Below, piece after piece: positions 8,743-17,287 of a DNA stretch of 64,000 bases. The position numbers and the translations under genes were made by a program. Under the pieces are notes generated by a model. The model did no database searches, was not told the DNA's origin, and saw only the letters and a program-made list of their open reading frames with translations. Origin of the DNA: Streptomyces sp. HPF1205 (lineage in GTDB: Bacteria; Actinomycetota; Actinomycetes; Streptomycetales; Streptomycetaceae); assembly GCF_020400825.1 (NCBI RefSeq), contig NZ_JAINVH010000001.1, positions 186,001 to 250,000 of the forward strand, written 5' to 3'. Numbering within the stretch: the first letter of the stretch is position 1; each line of letters begins with the position of its first letter.

Positions 8743-9645
8743 TCAGGCGTCAGTCGTCCAGTGCGCCCGCAGCGTGTCGACCGCCGCCGCGATCGACGGC
8801 CTGCGGGAGGCTCCGGCCCGCCACAGGGCATACAGTCGCCGCACTGGCGCCGGCTCCAGGCGCAGCACCGCGACGCCCTCCGGCACAGGGCCCCGCCCGA
8901 GCCGCGGCACGAGCGCGATTCCCAGACCGGCTGCCACCAGCGCCACCTGCGTTCGGTACTCGCCCACTTGGTAGGCCATGTCCGGCTCGGTGCCCGCTTC
9001 CCGCAGCGTGCGCACCAGCCACTCGTGGCACACGGACCCGGGCGGCTGGCAGATCCACCGCTCCCGTACGAGATCGCCGCGTACGAGCGACCGCCGGCCG
9101 GCGAGCGGATGCCCGGCAGGTACCAGCACGTCGCACCGGTCGTCGCCGATGACCGCGCGCTCCAGTCCCTCGGGTGTCGGCAACGGCGCGATGTCCCAGT
9201 CGTGCGCGACCGCCAGGTCGACCACGCCCCGCGCCACGAGATCCACCGACAGATGCGCGTCGACCTCGGTGAGGCGCAGGTCGAGCAGCGGATGGGCCGC
9301 TGCCATTTCGGCGAGCACGGGCGGCAGGAGCCCGCAAGCAGCAGTGGGGAAGGCGGCCACCGTCAATCGTCCGGTCGGCCGGCCCCGCTGCTCCTCCAGG
9401 GCGACCTCGGCCGCCTCGACCAGCGACATCACCTCTTGCGCCGTCGACACCAGCAACTGGGCCGCGTCCGTCAGCGCGACCCCGCGCCCCTGGCGTTCCA
9501 GCAGCACGGTCCTCGTCTCCCGCTCCAGCTTGGAGATCTGTTGTGAGACCGCGGAGGGCGTGTACCCGAGAGCCGTCGCCGCCGCACCCACCGACCCGTG
9601 TATGTGAACCGCGTGCAACGCCCTCAGCCGCGCGAGATCGAGCAT
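8743..9645 (-). CDS. LysR family transcriptional regulator
   Basis: Predicted 300 aa. Residues 1-60 form the LysR winged HTH: MLDLARLRALHAVHIHGSV, then AAATALGYTPSAVSQQISKLE. The rest is the periplasmic-binding-like effector domain, beginning near GRLTVAAFPTAACGLLPPVL. The start at 9645 was chosen because the family begins right at the first HTH helix; seven extra codons upstream are possible. The gene is convergent with the ABC exporter and lies 72 nt downstream of the sugar-phosphate isomerase-like gene on the same strand. No divergent target gene is adjacent, so its regulon and effector are unknown. Confidence 0.9.
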   Translation of the reverse strand: MLDLARLRALHAVHIHGSVGAAATALGYTPSAVSQQISKLERETRTVLLERQGRGVALTDAAQLLVSTAQEVMSLVEAAEVALEEQRGRPTGRLTVAAFPTAACGLLPPVLAEMAAAHPLLDLRLTEVDAHLSVDLVARGVVDLAVAHDWDIAPLPTPEGLERAVIGDDRCDVLVPAGHPLAGRRSLVRGDLVRERWICQPPGSVCHEWLVRTLREAGTEPDMAYQVGEYRTQVALVAAGLGIALVPRLGRGPVPEGVAVLRLEPAPVRRLYALWRAGASRRPSIAAAVDTLRAHWTTDA

Positions 9646-9717
9646 GCCTCCGTCTCCGTTCCTCACTTCCCCGTACGCGCCCGGGGACGCCGACCGTGTG
9701 TCGCTGCCCGGGCGCCG

Positions 9718-10515
9718 TCAGGCCGACTCCAGCAGCAGCCGCGACAGGTGCTCCCGGGCCGGTCCCAGCAGCCCCTCCAGGTCCGCGGCCCCGGGATACC
9801 ACCGCTTCTCGTACTCCCAGCACAGCCAGCCGTCCCAGTCGGCCCGGCTGAGCACCTCGACGGTGTCGGCCAATGGCAGCACGCCCGCCCCCAGGGGAAG
9901 CGGTGTGGTGTCCGCGGCCGAGGCGATGTCCTTCAGCTGCACGTAGCCCAGGTACGGGGACAGTGCCGGGTAGGTGACCTGCGGCTGCTCCCCGGCCAGC
10001 CACGTGTGCATGACGTCCCAGATCGCTCCGACGGACTTGTGTCCCACCAGGCCCAGTACGCGTGCCACGTCCGCGCCGGCGCGGTGGGAGTCGTGCGTCT
10101 CCAGCAGCACCCGAACTCCCAGGTCCTCAGCGACGGGTGCCATCGCCGCCAGTCGCCGTGCGGCGAGAGCGTCCGCCTCCGGCGCGGGAAGGCCGCCGCC
10201 CCCGGGGAGGACCCGCACGTAGGCGGCACCCAGGTCGGCGGCGAGCCGCACGGCGGCGGACATCTCGTCGAGGACCGGACCGTCGTCGCCGACCGCCGCC
10301 ACTTGGGCATAGGCGGCCACCGTGAGGATCTCGACGCCGGCGTCCCGGAACCGCCCGGCAACCCGTCTGCGCTCGTCCGCCGACAATCCCGGGTGGACGG
10401 GCTCATCGCTGCTCGCGCGCAGCTCGACACCGTGGTAGCCGTGCTCCGACGCGAGCCGGACGACTTGCTCGACGGGCAGTGCGGGAACCCCGAGGGTGGA
10501 GAAGGCGAGTTTCAT
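9718..10515 (-). CDS. Sugar phosphate isomerase/epimerase-like TIM-barrel protein
   Basis: Predicted 265 aa of the xylose-isomerase-like TIM barrel family (AP_endonuc_2). Typical elements are the start MKLAFSTLGVPALPVEQVV, the segment GYHGVELR, the metal-ligand region VLLETHDSHR, the strand AIWDVMHTW and the C-terminal GWLCWEYEKRW. These proteins bind a divalent metal and isomerise or epimerise small sugars, polyols or their phosphates; the substrate cannot be read from sequence. The ATG at 10515 starts the first beta strand. The neighbours (LysR, VWA protein) do not identify a pathway. Confidence 0.85.
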   Translation of the reverse strand: MKLAFSTLGVPALPVEQVVRLASEHGYHGVELRASSDEPVHPGLSADERRRVAGRFRDAGVEILTVAAYAQVAAVGDDGPVLDEMSAAVRLAADLGAAYVRVLPGGGGLPAPEADALAARRLAAMAPVAEDLGVRVLLETHDSHRAGADVARVLGLVGHKSVGAIWDVMHTWLAGEQPQVTYPALSPYLGYVQLKDIASAADTTPLPLGAGVLPLADTVEVLSRADWDGWLCWEYEKRWYPGAADLEGLLGPAREHLSRLLLESA

Positions 10516-10557
10516 TGGCCGGACACTAGGCACCGGGTCCGGCCCGGTCAACCGCGA

Positions 10558-11268
10558 TCAGCTCCGCACGATTCCCTGAGCCCGCGCCGCCGCCAGCCAT
10601 TCCGGGAACTCCGCCGTCAGCGCGTCGTACAGCCGCCCGTCGGATATCGCCTTCGGGTCCTTGCCCGCGGCGATGAATCCCGCGTTGTCCACCACCCGTT
10701 TGGCGGGTACCGGCAGTTCGTCCAAACGGCGCAAGAAGCGGAACTCGTCGTCGCCGAAGCCGACGAACTGCCAGAACAGCGGAAGCCGCGACGCCCGGCA
10801 CAGAACCTCCACCGCGGCGCTCTTGCTGCTCGGCCCTCCGTCGGTCTGGAACACCACGAACGCCGGCGCGGTGGCACCCGACCGCTGGTGGTGACCGATG
10901 ACGGCCTCCATGGCGGCCGCGTAGTTGGTCCGGCCCATGCGGCCGTATGCCTCATGGAGCTTGCTGATCCGGCCTGCGTAGTCGGTGAGGGACACTTCGG
11001 CGATCCCGTCCACCTCGGTGGAGAAGAAGACAAGGGGCACGACGCCGTCGTCGTCGAAATGCGCGGCCAGTCCCAGGACCTGCTCGGCGAGGTGCTGCAC
11101 GGTGCCGTCGCGATAGAAGTCCCGCATGCTTCCCGACCGGTCCAGGACCAGGTAGACGGCGGCGCGCTCGCCCGACAGCCGGTGTTTGTGCAGGCTCACC
11201 GCCGCCTGTTTGTAGAAGCGCACCAGACCGGGTGCGGTCTGCTCCACCTTCTCCATGGAAACGGGCAT
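10558..11268 (-). CDS. von Willebrand factor A domain protein (TerF-like)
   Basis: Predicted 236 aa. The metal-ion-dependent adhesion site is visible as DRSGSM near residue 43, with the later MIDAS elements TNYAAAM and FQTDGG. The layout fits the cytoplasmic VWA proteins linked to tellurite-resistance (TerF/TerY) families, although no ter gene is nearby. There is no signal peptide or membrane segment. The start is fixed by GGGGGAGG at 11271-11278 directly before the ATG at 11268. Function is probably protein-protein interaction; no partner can be named. Confidence 0.85.
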   Translation of the reverse strand: MPVSMEKVEQTAPGLVRFYKQAAVSLHKHRLSGERAAVYLVLDRSGSMRDFYRDGTVQHLAEQVLGLAAHFDDDGVVPLVFFSTEVDGIAEVSLTDYAGRISKLHEAYGRMGRTNYAAAMEAVIGHHQRSGATAPAFVVFQTDGGPSSKSAAVEVLCRASRLPLFWQFVGFGDDEFRFLRRLDELPVPAKRVVDNAGFIAAGKDPKAISDGRLYDALTAEFPEWLAAARAQGIVRS

Positions 11269-11325
11269 TGCCTCCCCCTTCGGTACCGTGCCTTCGCCAC
11301 CGTCCCGGTATCGGCCCGCCGCGAC

Positions 11326-12276
11326 TCACGAGTCGGAGCCGTGCCGCGGCGCCTCTCGCAGATCCAAACGCCAGTCCTGCCCCACCAGGTCCTGGCCGAA
11401 GCTGTGATGCGGGCTCTTCGCGACGAGTTCGAAGCCCGCGCGCTGGTAGATCCTGCGGGCGTCGGCAAGTATGTCATTCGTCCAGAGCACGAGTTCGGCG
11501 TAGCCGGCCGCGCGAGCGAAGGCTATGCATTCGTCCACCAGCCGGCGCCCGATCCCGTGGCCCCGGGCAGGCGGATCCACCAGCAGCAGCCGCAGCCGCG
11601 CGGTGTCCGGTGCCTCGTCCCGAACGCACATCACAGCCCCGGCCCGCTCGCCGTTCAGCTCGGCTATCCAGGCCGCCTCCCGCTCCGGGTCCCGGGTGGC
11701 CGCGAAGTCCGCCACGATGCGTGCGACCAGCGACTCGTACTCCTCGTTGAAGCCGTACTCGGTCGCGTACACCGCGGCGTTGCGCTCGATGATCCAGCCC
11801 AGGTCGCCTGGGCGGGTGTCGCGCAGGACGATCCGGGGCCGGGCGGGCGCCCGGTCGCTGTCGTGCAGTATGTCCTGCACCGTGCGCATCGCCGCGGTCA
11901 GCCGCGGCCGGTCCTGTGGTTTTATACGGCCCACCAGGGTGCCGACCGTCTCCTGGGCACGCTCCTCCAGGAGGGACGCGGCCTCCCTGCCGTGGGAGGT
12001 CAGCTCTATCCGCTGCCGTCGAGCGTCCTTCTCCGACGGCCTGCGCGTGACCAGTCGCTGCTCCTCGAACTTGGCAAGCATCCGGCTCAGGTGACCGGCG
12101 TCCAGCGACAGCTCCACGCGCAGGTCGGCCGCGTCGGTGTGCGACGCGTGCGCCAGTTCGTACAGCACCCGCGCCTCGGTCAGGGTGAACGGGGTGTGCA
12201 GGTGGCGGCTGTAGTCAAGCGCGCCGATGAGGTTGGTGTAGAAGCGGTTGAAGTCCCGGATCTCCCGGACGGTCAT
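11326..12276 (-). CDS. MarR regulator fused to GNAT N-acetyltransferase
   Basis: Predicted 316 aa with two domains. Residues about 1-145 are a MarR winged HTH (LTEARVLYELAHA, LSLDAGHLSRMLAKFEEQRLV and the wing RRPSEKDARRQRIELT). Residues about 155-316 are a GNAT acetyltransferase with the acetyl-CoA loop RGHGIGRRLVDECIAFA and the C-terminal YQRAGFELV. This MarR-GNAT arrangement is a known fusion family. Its substrate is unknown, and whether acetylation controls DNA binding or is a separate activity cannot be said. GAGGAGGGGCC precedes the ATG at 12276. Confidence 0.92.
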   Translation of the reverse strand: MTVREIRDFNRFYTNLIGALDYSRHLHTPFTLTEARVLYELAHASHTDAADLRVELSLDAGHLSRMLAKFEEQRLVTRRPSEKDARRQRIELTSHGREAASLLEERAQETVGTLVGRIKPQDRPRLTAAMRTVQDILHDSDRAPARPRIVLRDTRPGDLGWIIERNAAVYATEYGFNEEYESLVARIVADFAATRDPEREAAWIAELNGERAGAVMCVRDEAPDTARLRLLLVDPPARGHGIGRRLVDECIAFARAAGYAELVLWTNDILADARRIYQRAGFELVAKSPHHSFGQDLVGQDWRLDLREAPRHGSDS

Positions 12277-12364
12277 GGCCCCTCCTCTTGAATTCCTTTG
12301 CCTGAGTCAAAGGTAGAACGGCGGCGAGCGCCGTGGGAGGACTTTCGGTGAGCCTGTGGAAAAC

Positions 12365-13453
12365 TCAGGAACCGCTGCTCGCGGGCGGCGCGGTGGACCC
12401 GCGCACCATCAGCTCGGTGGCCACGGTGGCGACACCGCCCGGCGGGGGCGCCTGCCGGCCCATCACCAGCCGGCCGGCCCGAGCGCCGGCTTCGGCCAGG
12501 GGAATGCGGACCGTGGTCAGAGCGGGGCTGGCGTCCCCGCTGAACGGGAGGTCGTCGAAGCCGGCCACCGACACGTCGCCGGGGATGCTCAGCCCGCGGT
12601 CGCGCAGGGCCGCGCACACGCCCAGCGCCACCGTGTCGTTCGCGGCCACGACGGCGGTCAGTTCCGGGTCTCTGCGCAGCAGTTCCAGGGCGGCGTCGTA
12701 TCCGGACTCGCGGTCGTAGCCGCCGTGCACGGTCAGCCGCAGTGAGATCGCCCCGGCGTCGGTGTCCGGACCGATGCCATGGGCGGCCAGGGCCGCACGG
12801 TGGCCCTCCAGGCGGTGCCGGGTGGTCGTGCGGTCGACCGGCCCCGCCACGTAGCCGATCCTGCGGTGGCCGAGTGACAGCAGGTGCTCCGTCAGTCGGC
12901 GTGCCCCGCCGCGGTTGTCGAAAGTGACCGTCATGACCGGCAGCGTCTCGTCGGGCGGCGCCAGAGGAGGGCGGCCGCAGAGCACGATCCGGGTGCCGGA
13001 GGCGGCCAGCCGGGCCAGTCGCGAGGAAACGGCGGCCGTGTGCCGCTCGCTCTCCACGGCCCCGCCGGTGAGCACCACTCCGGCGGCCCGCTGCCGTTCG
13101 AGAAGGGTGAGATACGTCAGTTCCGCTTCGGGCGAGCCTCCGGTGTTGCAGACGACGGCGAGTTTGCCGCCACCGGGTTCCGCGGCGCCCGCGCCGATCT
13201 CGCCCTGCAGCGCGCTGGCAAGGATGCCGAAAAACGGGTCCGCGACATCGTTGACCAGCACACCCACCAGATCCGATGTCGCCGCTGCGAGCGCGCGGGC
13301 CTGGCCGTTGACGACGTAGTCGAGCTCCGCCACTGCCCGCTGGACCCGCTCCCTGGTGCTCCCGGCCACGGGGTAGTTCCCGTTGAGCACCCTGGAAACG
13401 GTCGCCGAGGAGACCCCGGCGCGTGCCGCGACATCGGCGAGAGTCACTGCCAT
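12365..13453 (-). CDS. LacI family repressor of the adjacent sugar/polyol operon
   Basis: Predicted 362 aa. Residues 1-55 are the LacI HTH and hinge helix (MAVTLADVAARAGVSSATV, then SRVLNGNYPVAGSTRERV); the rest is a periplasmic-binding-protein-like sugar sensor ending with the DVSVAGFDDLPFSG and LTTVRIPLAEAG motifs. AGGAGG before the ATG at 13453 decides the start. The gene is divergent from an oxidoreductase/DUF993/isomerase operon, and two LacI-type AAGCGCTT cores lie in the gap, so repression of that operon relieved by a sugar-like effector is the simplest model. The effector is not identifiable. Confidence 0.92.
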   Translation of the reverse strand: MAVTLADVAARAGVSSATVSRVLNGNYPVAGSTRERVQRAVAELDYVVNGQARALAAATSDLVGVLVNDVADPFFGILASALQGEIGAGAAEPGGGKLAVVCNTGGSPEAELTYLTLLERQRAAGVVLTGGAVESERHTAAVSSRLARLAASGTRIVLCGRPPLAPPDETLPVMTVTFDNRGGARRLTEHLLSLGHRRIGYVAGPVDRTTTRHRLEGHRAALAAHGIGPDTDAGAISLRLTVHGGYDRESGYDAALELLRRDPELTAVVAANDTVALGVCAALRDRGLSIPGDVSVAGFDDLPFSGDASPALTTVRIPLAEAGARAGRLVMGRQAPPPGGVATVATELMVRGSTAPPASSGS

Positions 13454-13606
13454 CTCGGTCGGGTCCTCCTGGTAGGGGTCAGCTCCTGCCGGCCCGGTGC
13501 GTCCGCGCCCGTGCGCCGGGTGCCGGGCGCGGCTCATGCTCTCATCTGGCGGGTTCCAGTGGGAGCGTGCCTCCGCAGTCATGGTGCCTACAGGTATCGA
13601 CTACGG

Positions 13607-13688
13607 CAAGCGCTTACCCCCGCATCCTGGTTGCTCTTGTCGGATTCACCCGCCTCCAGCTAGCGTGATGGAGAAGGAAAGCGCTTGC
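13607..13688. promoter_or_regulatory. Pair of LacI-type operator cores
   Basis: CAAGCGCTTA (13607-13616) and AAAGCGCTTGC (13678-13688) share the palindromic core AAGCGCTT typical of LacI/GalR-family operators. They lie about 71 bp apart in the gap between the repressor and the operon it faces, 38 bp before the first operon start. The spacing would allow looping between two dimers; this is inferred. Confidence 0.7.
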
Positions 13689-13725
13689 TACGCGCGATCT
13701 TCGCATCGCCGAGGGAGAGAGCTCC

Positions 13726-14877
13726 ATGACACGCAGGACAGTGCGGATCGCCATGAACGGCATCACCGGGCGCATGGGGTACCGGCAACACTTGGTCCGG
13801 TCCATCATGAGCCTGCGCGAGCAAGGCGGTCTCGATCTGGGTGACGGGACCACGCTGTGGCCCGAGCCTGTCCTGGTCGGTCGCCGGGAGCACGCGGTGC
13901 GGGCCCTCGCCGAACGGCACGGGATCGAACACTGGACCACGGACCTGCACTCCGTGCTGGCCGACCCCTCTGTCGAGATCTACTTCGACGCCCAAGTGAC
14001 GGCCGCCCGTGAAAGCGCGCTCAAGCAAGCGATCGCGGCGGGCAAGCACATCTACTGCGAGAAGCCCACCGCCACCACGCTCGACGGCGCCATGGAACTC
14101 GCCCGACTGGCGACCACGGCCGGCGTCAAACACGGCGTGGTGCAGGACAAGATCTTCCTGCCGGGGCTGATCAAGCTCAAGCGCCTGGTCGACGGCGGAT
14201 TCTTCGGTCGCGTCCTGTCCGTGCGAGGAGAGTTCGGCTACTGGGTCTTCGAGGGCGACTGGCAGCCGGCCCAGCGCCCGTCGTGGAACTACCGCGCCCA
14301 GGACGGCGGCGGCATCGTCCTGGACATGTTCCCGCACTGGGAGTACGTGCTGCATGAGATCTTCGGCCGGGTCCGCACCGTCCAGGCCCTGGCCGCCACC
14401 CATGTCCCGCAGCGCTGGGACGAGCAGGGCAAACCGTACGACGCCACGGCCGACGACGCCGCCTACGGCATCTTCGAGCTCGAGGGCGGCGTCGTCGCGC
14501 AGATCAACTCCTCGTGGACAGTGCGGGTCAACCGCGACGAACTCGTGGAGTTCCAGGTGGACGGCACGCACGGCTCGGCCGTCGCGGGTTTGCGCACCTG
14601 CCGGGCGCAGCACCGTTCGGTGACACCCAGGCCTGTGTGGAACCCCGACGTCCCGGTCACCGAGTCCTTCCGCGGCCAGTGGCAGGAGGTTCCCGACAAC
14701 ACCGGCTTCGACAACGGCTTCAAGGCGCAGTGGGAACTGTTCCTGCGCCACGTGGCACTCGATGAACCCTGGCACCGGGACCTGCTGGCCGGTGCCCGCG
14801 GTCTGCAGCTCGCCGAACTCGGCCTCCGTTCCTCGGCCGAGGGCCGCCGCCTCGACGTCCCGGAGCTGTCGCTGTGA
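13726..14877 (+). CDS. Gfo/Idh/MocA family NAD(P)-dependent oxidoreductase
   Basis: Predicted 383 aa. The N-terminal Rossmann domain is recognisable (VRIAMNGITGRMGYRQHLV), followed by the family motif GKHIYCEKPTATT that contains the conserved Lys. The C-terminal alpha/beta domain includes GGIVLDMFPHWEYVL, with the usual catalytic-region Asp and His. Such enzymes oxidise or reduce a sugar, inositol or derivative with NAD(P). It is the first gene of an operon controlled by a divergent LacI, with a GAGGGAGAGA RBS. The next gene starts inside its stop codon (GTGA overlap), so translation is coupled. Confidence 0.9.
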   Translation: MTRRTVRIAMNGITGRMGYRQHLVRSIMSLREQGGLDLGDGTTLWPEPVLVGRREHAVRALAERHGIEHWTTDLHSVLADPSVEIYFDAQVTAARESALKQAIAAGKHIYCEKPTATTLDGAMELARLATTAGVKHGVVQDKIFLPGLIKLKRLVDGGFFGRVLSVRGEFGYWVFEGDWQPAQRPSWNYRAQDGGGIVLDMFPHWEYVLHEIFGRVRTVQALAATHVPQRWDEQGKPYDATADDAAYGIFELEGGVVAQINSSWTVRVNRDELVEFQVDGTHGSAVAGLRTCRAQHRSVTPRPVWNPDVPVTESFRGQWQEVPDNTGFDNGFKAQWELFLRHVALDEPWHRDLLAGARGLQLAELGLRSSAEGRRLDVPELSL

Positions 14878-16028
14878 CGATCGCGCTGCCTGGGGAATCC
14901 GGCGGATCGCGCACCTATGTGCCTCGCACGGAACCGGTCACCTATGCGACGGATCTGCCGCTGACCAGCCGAGTGGTGTATGCCGCCGCCCATGTCGTGG
15001 CCGATCCCTTGAAAGCCGGCGCCGGCGTCCCCGCCGCCGTCGACTGGGAAGCGACTCTCGCCTTTCGCCGCCACCTGTGGGCGCGCGGCCTGTCGGTGGC
15101 CGAGGCCATGGACACGGCGCAGCGCGGAATGGGTCTGGACTGGAACGTGGCCGCGGAACTGATCCGCAGGTCCTCGGCCGAGGCGAAGTCCGTGGGCGGG
15201 GGCATCGCGTGCGGGGTCGGGACCGACCAACTCACAGGTCCCGCGACGACACTGGACGAGGTCGTCACCGCTTACGAGGAGCAACTGGCCGTCGTGGAGG
15301 ACGCCGGGTCCCGCGCCGTCCTGATGGCATCCCGCGCCCTGGCAGCAGTCGCCAAGGGCCCTGACGACTACGCGGAGGTCTACGCAAAGCTGCTGCGTCA
15401 GTCGTCCGAACCGGTGATCCTGCACTGGCTCGGCGCGATGTTCGACCCCGCGCTGGAGGGGTACTGGGGCAGCGCCGACCTGGACGAGGCGACCGACACG
15501 TTCCTCGAAATCATCGCGGCTCATCCGGACAAGGTGGACGGCGTGAAGATCTCGCTGCTCGACGCCGAGCGCGAAGTCGCCCTGCGGCGCCGCCTGCCGG
15601 ATGGGGTGCGCTGCTATACCGGCGACGACTTCAACTACCCCGAACTCATCCAGGGCGACGAACGCGGATTCAGCCACGCCCTGCTCGGGGTCTTCGATCC
15701 GCTCGCGCCCCTGGCTGCCGCGGCTGTGAGCAGGCTCGACACCGGCGACACGGTCGGTTTCCGCGGTCTGCTCGATCCCACCGTCGAACTGGCTCGGCAC
15801 CTGTTCTGCGCACCCACCCGCTTCTACAAGACCGGCGTCGTGCTGCTCGCCTGGCTGGCCGGCCACCAGTCGCACTTCACCATGGTCGGCGGCCTGCAGT
15901 CCGCCCGTACCCTGCCGCACCTGGCCCGGGCGTACGAGCTCGCCGACAGGGTGGGCCTGTTCCCCGATCCGCACCTGGCCGAGTCCCGGATGCGCGGGCT
16001 TCTGGCTGCCTACGGGGTGGACTCGTGA
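14874..16028 (+). CDS. Dihydrodipicolinate synthase-like protein (DUF993 type)
   Basis: Predicted 384 aa. The fold is inferred as the class I aldolase barrel of the DapA/NAL superfamily from the VDGVKISLLD segment, where the Lys sits at the expected Schiff-base strand. The YTGDDFNYPELI and GVFDPLAPLAAAAV segments follow as in DUF993 proteins. It is longer than true DapA (about 290 aa), and its reaction has not been established to my knowledge; a retro-aldol cleavage or hydrolysis of an oxidised sugar is plausible. The GTG at 14874 overlaps the previous stop by 4 nt, and its own stop overlaps the next start by 4 nt. Confidence 0.88.
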   Translation: MTIALPGESGGSRTYVPRTEPVTYATDLPLTSRVVYAAAHVVADPLKAGAGVPAAVDWEATLAFRRHLWARGLSVAEAMDTAQRGMGLDWNVAAELIRRSSAEAKSVGGGIACGVGTDQLTGPATTLDEVVTAYEEQLAVVEDAGSRAVLMASRALAAVAKGPDDYAEVYAKLLRQSSEPVILHWLGAMFDPALEGYWGSADLDEATDTFLEIIAAHPDKVDGVKISLLDAEREVALRRRLPDGVRCYTGDDFNYPELIQGDERGFSHALLGVFDPLAPLAAAAVSRLDTGDTVGFRGLLDPTVELARHLFCAPTRFYKTGVVLLAWLAGHQSHFTMVGGLQSARTLPHLARAYELADRVGLFPDPHLAESRMRGLLAAYGVDS

Positions 16029-16906
16029 CCGCCGGGGGCGCGAACGGCGCCGGCGCTGTCGACGCGTCGCTCGCGAGCGATCCGCTGGCCCGGCTGAGCA
16101 TCAACCAGGCGACGCTGAAGCAGTGGTCGCTGCCCGAGCTCGCCATGGGGTGCGCGGAATCGGGCATCCGAGCGGTCGCTCTGTGGCGCGGGCCGGTACA
16201 GGCATACGGCGTCGAGCGCGCCGCGGCGCTGATGCGCGACAGCGGACTGGCCGTCACCTCCTTGTGCCGAGGCGGATTCTTCACCGCGGCCGACCCGGCG
16301 CGGAGAGCGGCGGCGCTCGATGACAACCGGTCCGCCATCGACGAGGCGGCCGCGCTCGGAACCGGCACCCTCGTCCTCGTCTCGGGGGGTCTGCCCGAGG
16401 GCGACCGGCACATCGGCGCGGCCCGCGAGCGGGTGGCGGACGCCATCGCCGAACTGGCGCCGTACGCGGCGGAACGCGACGTGCGCCTCGCCATCGAGCC
16501 GCTGCACCCCATGTACGCGTCGGACCGCTGTGTGGTCTCCACGCTCGGTCAGGCCCTGGACATCGCCGAGCGTTTTCCGGCCGAACAGGTCGGGGTGGTG
16601 GTGGACACGTACCACATCTGGTGGGACGACCTGGCGCCGGCCCAGATCGTGCGGGCGGGGGTGGGCGGCAGGATCGCGTGCTTCCAACTGGCCGACTGGG
16701 TGACGCCGCTGCCCGAGGGGGTGCTGCTCGGGCGCGGTCAACTCGGCGACGGGTGCGTCGACCTGCGCGGGTTCCGGGAGCAGGTCGACGCTGCCGGCTA
16801 CCGGGGAGCGGTCGAGGTCGAGATCTTCAACCCGGCCCTGTGGGCCCGCGACGGGCGCGAAGTGCTCGCCGAGATCGCCGGCCGCTACCTGCGCCACGCG
16901 GCCTGA
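16025..16906 (+). CDS. Sugar phosphate isomerase/epimerase (TIM barrel), third gene of LacI-controlled operon
   Basis: Predicted 293 aa, xylose-isomerase-like TIM barrel. Metal-site segments are visible: the strand RLAIEPLHPMY with the ligand Glu, VVVDTYHIWWDD with Asp and His, ACFQLADW, and the final GAVEVEIFNP Glu. It probably isomerises or epimerises the keto-product made by the preceding dehydrogenase or released by the DUF993 protein. The GTG at 16025 overlaps the stop of the preceding gene. A short 7-bp hairpin at 16910-16925 follows the stop. Confidence 0.88.
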   Translation: MTAGGANGAGAVDASLASDPLARLSINQATLKQWSLPELAMGCAESGIRAVALWRGPVQAYGVERAAALMRDSGLAVTSLCRGGFFTAADPARRAAALDDNRSAIDEAAALGTGTLVLVSGGLPEGDRHIGAARERVADAIAELAPYAAERDVRLAIEPLHPMYASDRCVVSTLGQALDIAERFPAEQVGVVVDTYHIWWDDLAPAQIVRAGVGGRIACFQLADWVTPLPEGVLLGRGQLGDGCVDLRGFREQVDAAGYRGAVEVEIFNPALWARDGREVLAEIAGRYLRHAA

Positions 16907-17050
16907 AAAAAATCTCGGGAGATTTGGCGGCCGTAGTACAACCCTTCCCCGCCGTTGCCAGTCGTACTGGGCATCACGGCTCCCAGGAGGGGTTCAGGGG
17001 GCCAGGCAGTAAGTACGCCCGAGGGGGGCTTCGGGGGTAGGAGGGGGAAC

Positions 17051-17087
17051 ACGAAGGGGGTCCGGCCTTGTGCCGGACCCCCTTCGT
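17051..17087 (+). terminator. Strong terminator hairpin in the 16907-17287 gap
   Basis: Arms acgaagggggtccggc and gccggacccccttcgt pair perfectly over 16 bp around a CTTGT loop. It lies between the sugar operon and the helicase gene. The rest of this 381-nt gap is G-rich and holds a small hairpin at 16910-16925; no gene is seen. Confidence 0.75.
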
Positions 17088-17287
17088 TGATTCGGGGCGC
17101 CCCGTCGGGACCCTGGTTCCACGGTCCGCGGTCCCGCAGCAGCGGCCCGCTTCCGGCGCGTCGACGGGCGCTGTCCGCACCGGCCCGGGAGTTTTCCACA
17201 GGCGCGGTCGCGGTGCCCAGCGGGCTGTCCGTGGCTGGCGGTACCTTCGGAACAGATCACCGCCGGAGCCGCGAAGGGAGGCCCGAG

